Assembly (NCBI GenBank): GCA_902783755.1
Contig: CACZSC010000012.1
Location: 1-6,099, forward strand
Source: an uncultured Ruminococcus sp.
GTDB lineage: Bacteria > Bacillota > Clostridia > Oscillospirales > CAG-272
Reading direction: 5' to 3'
DNA length: 6,099 bases
Shown: piece after piece, positions 1 through 5,850 of the stretch
Position numbering within the stretch: position 1 is the stretch's first letter
Layout: every line of letters starts with the position of its first letter
Notes under the pieces: generated by a model
Seen by the model: the letters and a program-made list of their open reading frames with translations, nothing else
The model's database searches: none
Told to the model about the DNA's origin: nothing
Made by a program: the position numbers and the translations under genes

Positions 1-104
1 CAGAAAACAGCCAGAAAAACAGCCAGAAAAACAGCCAGAAAACAGCCAGAAAAACAGCCAGAAAAACAGCCAGAAAACAGCCAGAAAAACAGCCAGAAAC
101 AACC
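1..104. repeat. Short-unit tandem repeat with 35-bp higher-order period
   Basis: The sequence shows eight clean copies of an 11- or 12-base unit, CAGAAAACAGC or CAGAAAAACAGC, followed by a decayed ninth copy (94-104). Unit lengths run 11, 12, 12, 11, 12, 12, 11, 12, so a 35-bp block (1-35) is repeated at 36-70 and again, incomplete, at 71-93. The units differ only by four or five A's. The array continues off the left edge, so its full length is unknown. All three plus-strand frames stay open through it, with stops at 148-150, 194-196 and 168-170, so it could be the 3' end of a plus-strand gene encoding a basic repetitive tail. No start codon or upstream sequence is visible to decide this. A non-coding minisatellite is equally likely. 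Confidence 0.9.
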
Positions 105-234
105 AAAAAAAACAACCCAAAAAGAAAGGAACTTTTCATGGGTGGCCTGACAAAGTATGTTATTGGGTAGTAACGACAGATGATGAGGATATTTAGGCTG
201 TAAGCATACATAGCGGAGCAAACAGTCATAATGC
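105..234. other. Intergenic stretch, no recognisable gene
   Basis: Between the repeat array and the operon terminator I see no convincing gene, RNA or promoter. The first part (105-130) is A-rich and looks like decayed repeat. An ATG at 138 has an AAGGA-like site upstream but opens only a 10-codon frame. The three plus-strand frames leading out of the repeat close at 150, 170 and 196, so this stretch could contain the last codons of a plus-strand gene convergent with the transporter operon. Confidence 0.5.
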
Positions 235-285
235 GAAAAAGAGATCGCCTGCACCCCGGATTGATATATCCGGGATACAGGCGAT
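235..285 (-). terminator. Rho-independent terminator of the transporter operon
   Basis: Read on the minus strand, bases 285 to 244 form an 18-bp stem with a 6-base loop, followed directly by CTCTTTTT (243-236). Two of the pairs are G-U wobbles in the minus-strand RNA but would be A-C mismatches in a plus-strand transcript, so the hairpin belongs to the minus strand. It starts 33 bp after the ATPase stop codon and closes the four-gene operon. It may also reduce readthrough into the repeat array to the left. Confidence 0.9.
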
Positions 286-318
286 TACTATTTAATGATC
301 TGTCAGCAGCGGAAACGA

Positions 319-1443
319 TCAGTTGAGGAGATTGAGTTCCGTCTCGGGATCGAAGAAGTACGTCACCTTGCCGTGGAACGTCACATACAGCTTCTCGCCG
401 TATACGAGGTGGCTCCTCTGTTCGTTCGTCAGGGTCACGGTGGGCGTACGCACGATGAGACGGGATCCGTCTTCCGTATCTACGTGGAGATGGAGCTCGC
501 TTCCCATCATCTCGTTGACTTCGATCGTGCAGGGGAAGTTGTCCGGTGCCGGGCCTTCGCAGATGGTGACATGCTCAGGCCTTATGCCGAGCAGCACTTC
601 TCTCGAGTCGATCCCCTTTTCCAGAAGCTTCTGGGTGTGGCCGGGATCCACGGGCATCCGTGATCCGAACACCTCTGAATAGTACTCGTCGCCCTGACGG
701 ACCAGCTGAGCCTTCATGATGTTCATCTTCGGAGCGCCGATGAATTCAGCGACGAACAGGTTCTTCGGGTTCTCGAACACTTCGGTAGGAGTCCCGACCT
801 GCTGGATGTAGCCGTCCTTCATGATGACTATACGGTCGCCCAGGGTCATGGCCTCGGTCTGGTCATGGGTGACGTACACGAAGGTGGTGTCGAGTTTCTG
901 CCTCAGGAGGATCAGCTCTGCGCGCATCGCGTTACGGAGCTTTGCGTCCAGGTTGGACAGAGGCTCGTCCATGAGGAACACCTTGGAGTCTCTTACCATC
1001 GCGCGTCCGATGGCGACACGCTGTCTCTGGCCGCCGGAGAGAGCGCGGGGCTTTCTGAGAAGATAGTCGGTGATGCCGAGGATCTCAGCTGCCTCAGTTA
1101 CTTTCTTGTAGACCGTCTCCTGGTCCACGTGTTTCAGCCTCAGGCTGAAGGCCATGTTCTCAAAGACCGTGAGATGAGGATACAGAGCGTAGTTCTGGAA
1201 CACCATCGCGATATTCCTGTCTTTCGGCTGAAGGTCGTTTACGACTTCTCCGTCGATCTCGATGGTACCGCTGGAGATCTCCTCAAGTCCCGCGATCATA
1301 CGGAGAGTGGTGGACTTACCGCATCCGGACGGACCGACAAATACCACGAACTCCTTGTCCTTGATCTCAAGGTTAAAGTCATGGACTGCTATGACATGGT
1401 TGTCATATTCTTTTACTACGTTAGTTAGTTTTACTGTTGCCAT
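319..1443 (-). CDS. msmX: Sugar ABC transporter ATP-binding protein, MsmX/MalK/UgpC type
   Basis: This 374-residue cytoplasmic ATPase would bind the two permeases as a dimer and hydrolyse ATP to drive oligosaccharide import. All nucleotide-binding motifs are intact: Walker A GPSGCGKST (37-45), Q-loop Gln83, signature LSGGQ (135-139), Walker B VFLMDEP (155-161), D-loop SNLDAK (163-168) and switch His193. Residues from about 240 to 374 form the C-terminal TOBE-type regulatory domain typical of MalK, MsmX and UgpC; the length is normal for the family. The start is the ATG at 1441-1443, 9 bases after an AGGA site that lies inside the last malG codons; malG stops only 6 bp upstream. In Firmicutes such ATPases often serve several sugar importers; here it is encoded inside the operon, so it may be dedicated. 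The substrate cannot be read from this subunit. A MalK-style role in sensing regulators is not supported by anything visible. Confidence 0.96.
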   Translation of the reverse strand: MATVKLTNVVKEYDNHVIAVHDFNLEIKDKEFVVFVGPSGCGKSTTLRMIAGLEEISSGTIEIDGEVVNDLQPKDRNIAMVFQNYALYPHLTVFENMAFSLRLKHVDQETVYKKVTEAAEILGITDYLLRKPRALSGGQRQRVAIGRAMVRDSKVFLMDEPLSNLDAKLRNAMRAELILLRQKLDTTFVYVTHDQTEAMTLGDRIVIMKDGYIQQVGTPTEVFENPKNLFVAEFIGAPKMNIMKAQLVRQGDEYYSEVFGSRMPVDPGHTQKLLEKGIDSREVLLGIRPEHVTICEGPAPDNFPCTIEVNEMMGSELHLHVDTEDGSRLIVRTPTVTLTNEQRSHLVYGEKLYVTFHGKVTYFFDPETELNLLN

Positions 1444-1449
1444 AATCCG

Positions 1450-2340
1450 TTATCCTTTCACAGCGCCGCCGGTAACGCCTTCAACATAATATTTCTGGAG
1501 TACCATGAACAGTATGGTAATCGGAATAGCTACTAGAACACCGCCCGCGCAGAACATCGTATACGACGTTCCGATCGATGTCTTCTCGGTCATGCTCCAC
1601 AAACCGACCGCCACGTTGTATCCCGAGCTGACTGCATGCGAGATGTACCTCGCGAAGATGAAGTCTCCCCAGGGGGCCATGAACGCGGTCAGTATCGTAT
1701 AGATGACTATAGGCTTTGCAAGAGGCATTATCACTTTCCTGAATATCTGGAATCTCGTGGCTCCGTCAACCCGGGCGGCCTCGTCGAGGGATTTCGGGAT
1801 CGTGTCGAAGTATCCTTTGGATACATAGTATCCCATACCGGACGATGCGCAGTAGACGAGGATCAGTCCGGGCACGGCTCCGGGTCCGGTGAGACCCATC
1901 CCGCTAAGCACCTTGTAGAGCACGATCAGCGTGAGGAACCCGGGGAACATTCCCAGGACCAGCATCGCGTTCATGAGGAACTTTCTGCCCTTGAACCTGA
2001 GACGGGACAGCGTATAGCTCATCGCGAGGACTATCACCGTCTGGAGTATGGCGGTGCACACCGCTATGAGAAGGGTGTTGCCGTACCATCTGAGGAAGTT
2101 GGTCTGCGTGAAGAGCCTTACGTAGTTGTCGAAGCCCCATTTCTTCGGGATGACGTATCCTGCCATGCCCTGGGTCTCGCAGCGGAAGGACTCGAGGAAT
2201 ATGCAGACGAAGGGAAGTATCCAGATAATGACTATCACTACCAGAAGGATGTATATGATGGTGTTGCTGATCTTTCCCTTGGTCGACATGCCCATGTGTT
2301 TCTTGGTCTTCGGAGTGTTGTTGATTTCTTTGTTGTTCAT
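1450..2340 (-). CDS. malG: Maltose/maltodextrin-type ABC transporter permease, MalG family
   Basis: This 296-residue integral membrane protein is the second half of the transport channel. A basic cytoplasmic N-terminus (1-26) is followed by about six membrane segments, the first near 27-49. The EAA loop that docks on the ATPase is complete: EAARVDG at 187-193 and the conserved proline at 206 (KVIMPLAKP). The C-terminus KYYVEGVTGGAVKG is the typical MalG-family ending. Length matches the family (about 280-300). The start ATG (2338-2340) overlaps the malF stop as ATGA, and a strong AGGAGG site (2348-2353) lies 7 bases upstream inside malF, so the two permeases are probably translationally coupled and made in equal amounts. 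It is followed 6 bp later by the ATPase gene. Family membership is secure; the exact sugar is inferred. Confidence 0.95.
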   Translation of the reverse strand: MNNKEINNTPKTKKHMGMSTKGKISNTIIYILLVVIVIIWILPFVCIFLESFRCETQGMAGYVIPKKWGFDNYVRLFTQTNFLRWYGNTLLIAVCTAILQTVIVLAMSYTLSRLRFKGRKFLMNAMLVLGMFPGFLTLIVLYKVLSGMGLTGPGAVPGLILVYCASSGMGYYVSKGYFDTIPKSLDEAARVDGATRFQIFRKVIMPLAKPIVIYTILTAFMAPWGDFIFARYISHAVSSGYNVAVGLWSMTEKTSIGTSYTMFCAGGVLVAIPITILFMVLQKYYVEGVTGGAVKG

Positions 2341-3869
2341 TGGAAATCCTCCTCATTCTTCGTCGACGGGATGATGTTGTACACTATCAGCGACAGCACC
2401 GCTATGACTACGAATATCATGATACCTATGACGGCGGCCAGCTTGTAGTTGCTCTCGGCTCCGGTCGTTATCTTGAACAGCCATGTGATCAAGAGGTCCG
2501 TGGAGCCTGCGGATCCGCCGCTCGTCAGCAGATCCGGGTTGGTGGGCCCGCCTCCTGTCAGCAGGTATATGACGTTGAAGTTGTTGATGTTACCTATGAA
2601 GCTCGTCAGCAGGTACGGTGCGGTGACGAACAGCATGTACGGGAGAGTGATCTTCATGTACTGCTGCCATACGTTCGCACCGTCGATCCTTGAGGACTCA
2701 TAGAGGTCCTGCGGGATGTTCATCAGGATACCCGTTGCCATCAGCATCAGGTACGGGATGCCTATCCAGATGTTTATCACTATGACGGTGATCCTCGCGA
2801 GGGTGGGATCCGTCCAGAAGGGAATGGATTTGGTGATCCACCCCATGTCCATCAGGAACCCGTTTATGAGGCCGTTGTCCGCGAACATCTTTGATACATA
2901 CAGTAGGGATACGAACTGGGGAATGACTATGGTGAGCACCAGGAAGCCTCTCCAGATCTTCTTCAGCTTGATGCCCTTCTTGTTGATCATGATGGCGACC
3001 ACCATGCCGAGGAAGTAGTTTGTGAACGTGGCGAAGAACGCCCACATGAGCGTCCACGCCAGGATCTCGCCGAAGGCGGCGGACAGGTTGTTGCCTGAAG
3101 TGCCGGAGTTCCATGACAGCAGTTCGTTGAAGTTATTCAGGCCTATCCAGGTGAACAGGTTAGAATAGCCGTCGTGCTGGGCGTCATAGTTGGTGAACGA
3201 CACCAGGATCATGAAGATGATGGGTATGACCGTGAACACTATGATACCGGTAAGGGGAAGCGCGAGCATGGTCTTGTGGAACTGGTCGTCCACCAGGGAC
3301 CTGATGTCGTCCTTCCCGCTCTTGATCTTCTTTCCGGAACGCTGTATCTGGTCCAGGATCTTGTTCTGCTTCACGTTCATGCGCCAGGTGATCACCAGAG
3401 CGATTATGAACAGTATGGTGAGCAGGCCGTAAAGCAGGATCTTGAACGAATCGTCCCCGGCCACCGTGACGTATGAGTCGTATTTCTCATCGTATACCGT
3501 GTGGAGGCCTTCGGTCCCGAGGGTCGCGAACTTGGACAGCCAGTGGCCTCCTGCTATGATCATGTAGAAGATGAACACACCTTCGAACAGCAGGAACAGA
3601 AGTCCGCGCAGTATCTGACCTCTGGCGATATTTCCGAATCCCATTATAAGATATGACACTTTCGTCTGCCATGAACCCTTGACGAACGTGGTCCAGATGT
3701 CGACGGCCTCGTCCTTTATCTTCAGGCCGAATTTCTTGATCACGCTCCAGATCTTCTTGAAGAAGTTCAGGATGGCTTTAGGGATGCTGGCGAAGAAATG
3801 CAGAACCTTATACAGGATCTTTCGCGGTTTCGACAACCGCAGATATTCCAGGTCTGTAAGGTTTCTCAT
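2337..3869 (-). CDS. malF: Maltose/maltodextrin-type ABC transporter permease, MalF family, with long N-terminal extension
   Basis: This 510-residue membrane protein is the first half of the channel. About eight membrane segments are visible, near residues 84-106, 144-163, 202-224, 272-293, 304-327, 358-380, 412-428 and 478-500. The EAA-like loop, ESSRIDG at 391-397 with Pro410, should contact the ATPase. Unlike E. coli MalF there is no large extracytoplasmic domain between segments 3 and 4, only about 47 residues, as is usual in Gram-positive homologues. The size instead comes from about 80 residues before the first membrane segment, rich in Lys and aromatic residues (about 13-50) and predicted to form amphipathic helices. 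The start ATG (3867-3869) is the first ATG in frame after an upstream TAG, but has no good ribosome site; a minimal ORF ends at it in an ATGA overlap. A non-ATG start further upstream cannot be excluded. The C-terminus overlaps malG. Confidence 0.95.
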   Translation of the reverse strand: MRNLTDLEYLRLSKPRKILYKVLHFFASIPKAILNFFKKIWSVIKKFGLKIKDEAVDIWTTFVKGSWQTKVSYLIMGFGNIARGQILRGLLFLLFEGVFIFYMIIAGGHWLSKFATLGTEGLHTVYDEKYDSYVTVAGDDSFKILLYGLLTILFIIALVITWRMNVKQNKILDQIQRSGKKIKSGKDDIRSLVDDQFHKTMLALPLTGIIVFTVIPIIFMILVSFTNYDAQHDGYSNLFTWIGLNNFNELLSWNSGTSGNNLSAAFGEILAWTLMWAFFATFTNYFLGMVVAIMINKKGIKLKKIWRGFLVLTIVIPQFVSLLYVSKMFADNGLINGFLMDMGWITKSIPFWTDPTLARITVIVINIWIGIPYLMLMATGILMNIPQDLYESSRIDGANVWQQYMKITLPYMLFVTAPYLLTSFIGNINNFNVIYLLTGGGPTNPDLLTSGGSAGSTDLLITWLFKITTGAESNYKLAAVIGIMIFVVIAVLSLIVYNIIPSTKNEEDFQ

Positions 3870-3919
3870 TTGATTATACAGCCCGTCCGGGACCGGCGCC
3901 GCCGGCCCAGGGATGGCAT
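3866..3919 (-). CDS. Candidate 17-codon leader ORF overlapping the malF start
   Basis: On the minus strand an ATG at 3919-3917 opens a 17-codon frame encoding MPSLGRRRRSRTGCIIK, ending in a TGA that overlaps the malF ATG as ATGA. This is the arrangement used for translational coupling, and malF itself lacks a clear ribosome site. Against it, the GAGGAG in front of the ATG touches the start codon with no spacer, which is normally too close; a CTG start in the same frame (codon 4) would have a better distance. The reading frame lies in a 90% GC patch and spans the hairpin at 3890-3908. It may be a real coupling ORF or chance; no homologue is recognised. Confidence 0.25.
   Translation of the reverse strand: MPSLGRRRRSRTGCIIK
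3890..3908 (-). other. GC-rich hairpin in front of malF
   Basis: Minus-strand RNA can form an 8-bp stem (3908-3901 with 3897-3890, one G-U pair) with a GGC loop, extended by two more pairs after a one-base mismatch. It lies about 20 bases before the malF ATG, in a patch where 27 of 30 bases (3881-3910) are G or C. No U-run follows, so it is not a terminator. It could limit ribosome access to malF or stabilise the 5' end of a processed malFG-msmX message. Confidence 0.55.
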
Positions 3920-3958
3920 CTCCTCTGTACTAGATTTTTCCTTTGGGATGTAGGTACG

Positions 3959-3992
3959 AAAAACAGGCTACGGCAAAGCCGCAACCTGTTTT
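3959..3992 (-). terminator. Intra-operon terminator-like hairpin between malE and malF
   Basis: On the minus strand, 20 bp after the malE stop, a perfect 15-bp stem (3992-3978 pairing with 3974-3960) with a UUU loop ends in five U's. Two of the pairs are G-U wobbles that would be mismatches in a plus-strand transcript, so the structure belongs to the malE message. With downstream genes of the same transporter on the same strand it is best read as a partial terminator or RNA-stability element that gives more binding protein than permease, as known for other sugar ABC operons. Full termination would require a separate promoter for malF, and I see no good one in the remaining 89 bp. Confidence 0.75.
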
Positions 3993-4011
3993 CGATAGGA
4001 TGATGACCGTA

Positions 4012-5607
4012 TTATTCAGCTTTGGCTACAGTGATCTCCATCTTGGCTTCGTCGAAGGTGACAACATATGTTCCGGGTTCAAGGAACACCATGTTGTTGT
4101 CGGAACCGCCGTCCTCGGAGAGGAGTTCAGCGCCGGAGACTACCTGAGCGAGACCCTTGTCGGAATCCCAGTTGCCCGGGGTCACGATACGTCCGCCCAT
4201 GTAGTCGCTCTGCTCGACGGTAACGGTGTATGTGTATACGCCGTCAGCTTCCTGCATCCTGTAGTTGCCGTCGGAGTTGGACCAGCCGTTCCAAGCGCCC
4301 ACGAGGATGTATCCGGATGTGTCGAGTGAGAAGAGACCGTCGATGGCTGCCTTGTAGGAATCAAGAGCTGCCTGGAGTTCTTCGTCTGTGGTTGCTGTCT
4401 GTGCCGTTGCGACGGGAGACAGAGCTATGCTCCACCATGAGCCGTGGATCTGGCCCTGGGGAACTGCGAATGCGTTCTGCTCGGAAAGAGCAACGAGAGC
4501 GGCGTCAGCCTTTACAGCGTCGCTTTCCTGGGCTTCCTTGTTGGAGGGGCCCCATCCGAACTTCTCGAATCTCTCGAGCTGGCAGTCCTTGCCTGTCAGA
4601 TATGTGGCAAGTCCCTGGAGCACTGATGTCTTTTCGGGATCTGTCTGCGGCTTGATGCCGAGGAGCTTGCAGCCGGAGAATGAACCGAGCTGGTATGTCG
4701 TGCCGTCTACAGTGAAGGACGGGAGCTTTGCGACGCCGTAGTTGTCGCCGAGAGCTTCCTTAGCAGTGTTGACGTCCCATGTACCGGAGATGACTACTGC
4801 GGACGGGATAGCTGCGGAGAAGTCAGCCGTGCCTGCTGCGGATTCGGTGAAGCAGGTGGACTTCAGGAGTTTCTGCATTCCCTTGAGGGCGATGATGCCT
4901 TCGGGGCTGTCGAATGTATCGTTGACGGATGTGAAGTTGCCGTCACCGTCTGTTTCCCATTCGGACACGCAGCCCGTGCCGAAGAAGAAGGATGCGGTGT
5001 ACCATGCGGTGCCTTTGATCTGGAAGGAGAAGTTCCTGCCTGCGGCTTCGCAGTCAGCGATGATGTCTTCCAGGCTGTTGATGTGATCTTCCGGGATAAC
5101 GGACTTGTCATAGAACATGAAGTAGCCGTTGTCGTCTGTCAGCGGGTAGCAGTAGAGGTCGCCGCCGACTTTTGCGGAAGCTACGGAACCTGCGGAGTTA
5201 GCTGCTTCAACAGCTTCGCCTGCCTTGACGCCCAGCTTGGTGAGGGCGCCTGCCTGAACGAGACGGGCAAGCTGGTCCTGAGCGAAGCAGAACAGGTCTG
5301 CGCCGTCCTCGACGCTTGTGATCATCTGGGTTGCGGATTCGCCTTCGGAAACGCCTTCGATCCTTGCATTGATCTTGATGCCGTTGTCCTTAGCATATCT
5401 TTCGATCTGCTCAGCGAACTGTTCCTTCACGCCGGAAACCTCGGAGACCCATACGACGATGTCATAGGATTTCTCTTCGGTAGGTGTGCCCTGTGTGTCT
5501 TTTGTGTCCTTCGTGTCGGAAGGTGTGCCCTGGTTGCATCCGGCGAGAACGCCGAGACAGAGGACGACTACCAGCAGAAGAGCAACAAATACATGCTTTC
5601 TTGTCAT
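4012..5607 (-). CDS. malE: Sugar ABC transporter solute-binding lipoprotein (MalE-like) with C-terminal SusE/SusF-like starch-binding domain
   Basis: This 531-residue lipoprotein should capture oligosaccharide outside the cell and hand it to MalF/MalG. A lipoprotein signal peptide (1-23) has a basic start, a hydrophobic core and lipobox LAGC with Cys24 as the lipidated residue. Residues 25-46 are a Thr/Asp/Lys-rich tether. The MalE-type binding fold covers about 47-428; it includes GTWDV (275-279), FEKFGWGPSNK (347-357) and the tandem Trp391-Trp392 likely to stack on sugar. From about 431 to the end is an extra beta domain: LVGAWNGW (435-442), DGVYTYTV (455-462), GGSDNNMVFLEPGTYVVTF (500-518), with Trp439, Trp442 and Trp480. 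It resembles the repeated starch-binding domains of SusE/SusF proteins and explains why the protein is over 100 residues longer than a normal MalE. The start is the ATG at 5605-5607, 5 bases after GGAGG; an in-frame TTG four codons earlier lies on top of that site and is rejected. Seven cysteines follow the lipidated one, odd for an exported protein. Confidence 0.93.
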   Translation of the reverse strand: MTRKHVFVALLLVVVLCLGVLAGCNQGTPSDTKDTKDTQGTPTEEKSYDIVVWVSEVSGVKEQFAEQIERYAKDNGIKINARIEGVSEGESATQMITSVEDGADLFCFAQDQLARLVQAGALTKLGVKAGEAVEAANSAGSVASAKVGGDLYCYPLTDDNGYFMFYDKSVIPEDHINSLEDIIADCEAAGRNFSFQIKGTAWYTASFFFGTGCVSEWETDGDGNFTSVNDTFDSPEGIIALKGMQKLLKSTCFTESAAGTADFSAAIPSAVVISGTWDVNTAKEALGDNYGVAKLPSFTVDGTTYQLGSFSGCKLLGIKPQTDPEKTSVLQGLATYLTGKDCQLERFEKFGWGPSNKEAQESDAVKADAALVALSEQNAFAVPQGQIHGSWWSIALSPVATAQTATTDEELQAALDSYKAAIDGLFSLDTSGYILVGAWNGWSNSDGNYRMQEADGVYTYTVTVEQSDYMGGRIVTPGNWDSDKGLAQVVSGAELLSEDGGSDNNMVFLEPGTYVVTFDEAKMEITVAKAE

Positions 5608-5612
5608 AAAAT

Positions 5613-5617
5613 CCTCC
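5613..5617 (-). promoter_or_regulatory. Ribosome binding site of malE
   Basis: GGAGG on the minus strand lies 5 bases before the ATG at 5607. It decides the start: the TTG at 5617-5619 overlaps this site and would add residues in front of the basic signal-peptide start. Confidence 0.85.
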
Positions 5618-5645
5618 AAAAAAGAATTTGTAATAAAGTGTCCGA

Positions 5646-5671
5646 TGAGGCGAACAAATATATCCGCCTCA
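5646..5671 (-). other. Stem-loop at the 5' end of the malE leader
   Basis: Perfect 7-base arms TGAGGCG and CGCCTCA are separated by 12 bases; in minus-strand RNA four further pairs (two of them G-U) close the stem to 11 bp with a UAUU loop. Given the promoter at 5682-5710, transcription should begin near 5675, so the stem starts within a few bases of the 5' end. Such 5'-terminal hairpins are known to protect messages from 5'-dependent decay. The same inverted repeat could instead be a protein operator just downstream of the start point. Confidence 0.6.
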
Positions 5672-5681
5672 ATACGAGCTT

Positions 5682-5710
5682 ATTATATATTTTTAATGGA
5701 AGATTTGCAA
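5682..5710 (-). promoter_or_regulatory. Sigma-A-type promoter of the transporter operon
   Basis: On the minus strand TTGCAA (5710-5705) is followed after exactly 17 bases by a perfect TATAAT (5687-5682), with an AT-rich spacer. It faces malE, predicts a start near 5675 and a leader of roughly 68 bases, and lies downstream of the terminator of the preceding gene. No other comparable promoter is seen in the gap. Confidence 0.85.
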
Positions 5711-5712
5711 CA

Positions 5713-5728
5713 CAAAAAACGTTTTTTG
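5713..5728. promoter_or_regulatory. Palindromic operator, probably for a LacI-family regulator
   Basis: CAAAAAACGTTTTTTG is a perfect 16-bp palindrome centred on CG, ending 2 bp upstream of the -35 element. The central AACGTT is typical of LacI/GalR-family operators, including MalR sites and the CcpA cre consensus, although the flanks match cre only in part. The position, about -38 to -53, would suit either an activator or a repressor hindering polymerase. The regulator gene is not in the window. Confidence 0.6.
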
Positions 5729-5772
5729 GCGTAATGCACCAAATGCCAGCCGGCAATTTGTGCAAAAGGATG

Positions 5773-5815
5773 AAAGAAAAGCCCCGGTCCCAGGCCTTTC
5801 GGACCTGAAACCGGG
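5773..5815 (-). terminator. Rho-independent terminator after the upstream gene
   Basis: On the minus strand, bases 5815-5802 and 5796-5783 form a 14-bp stem with three G-U pairs and a 5-base loop, followed by CTTTTCTTT. It starts 35 bp after the stop of the truncated gene on the right and separates it from the transporter promoter. The G-U pairs would be mismatches on the plus strand, so it acts on minus-strand transcripts. Confidence 0.85.
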
Positions 5816-5850
5816 ACATCCCAGATCGTGATTTTTTAGTTTGTGGAGCC

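Noticed and set aside
1..104. CRISPR array
   Set aside because: Units are only 11-12 bases and directly adjacent, with no unique spacers.
138..170. 10-codon leader peptide on the plus strand after an AAGGA-like site
   Set aside because: No promoter, no gene following it on the same strand, and very short; chance occurrence.
865..1428. 187-codon open frame on the plus strand opposite the ATPase gene
   Set aside because: It lies wholly antisense to a gene with every ATPase motif intact, resembles no known protein and has no ribosome site; a shadow frame.
1636..2448. 270-codon open frame on the plus strand opposite the malG gene and the end of malF
   Set aside because: Composition rich in His, Arg, Glu and Gly is typical of a reverse-strand shadow; the opposite strand encodes a clear permease.
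3874..3880. TATAAT with TG in front, as a promoter for malF
   Set aside because: It lies only 3 bases before the malF ATG, so transcription would start inside malF, and no -35 element is found in the GC-rich sequence upstream.
5617..5619. TTG as the malE start, adding four residues
   Set aside because: The TTG overlaps the GGAGG ribosome site; the ATG at 5605-5607 has correct spacing and gives a standard lipoprotein signal.
5608..5681. Riboswitch in the malE leader
   Set aside because: The leader is only about 68 bases, with one simple stem-loop and no match to any riboswitch core that I recognise.
5083..5808. 241-codon plus-strand frame across malE's 5' half and its promoter
   Set aside because: It runs through the malE signal peptide, promoter and terminator, with no start signal of its own.
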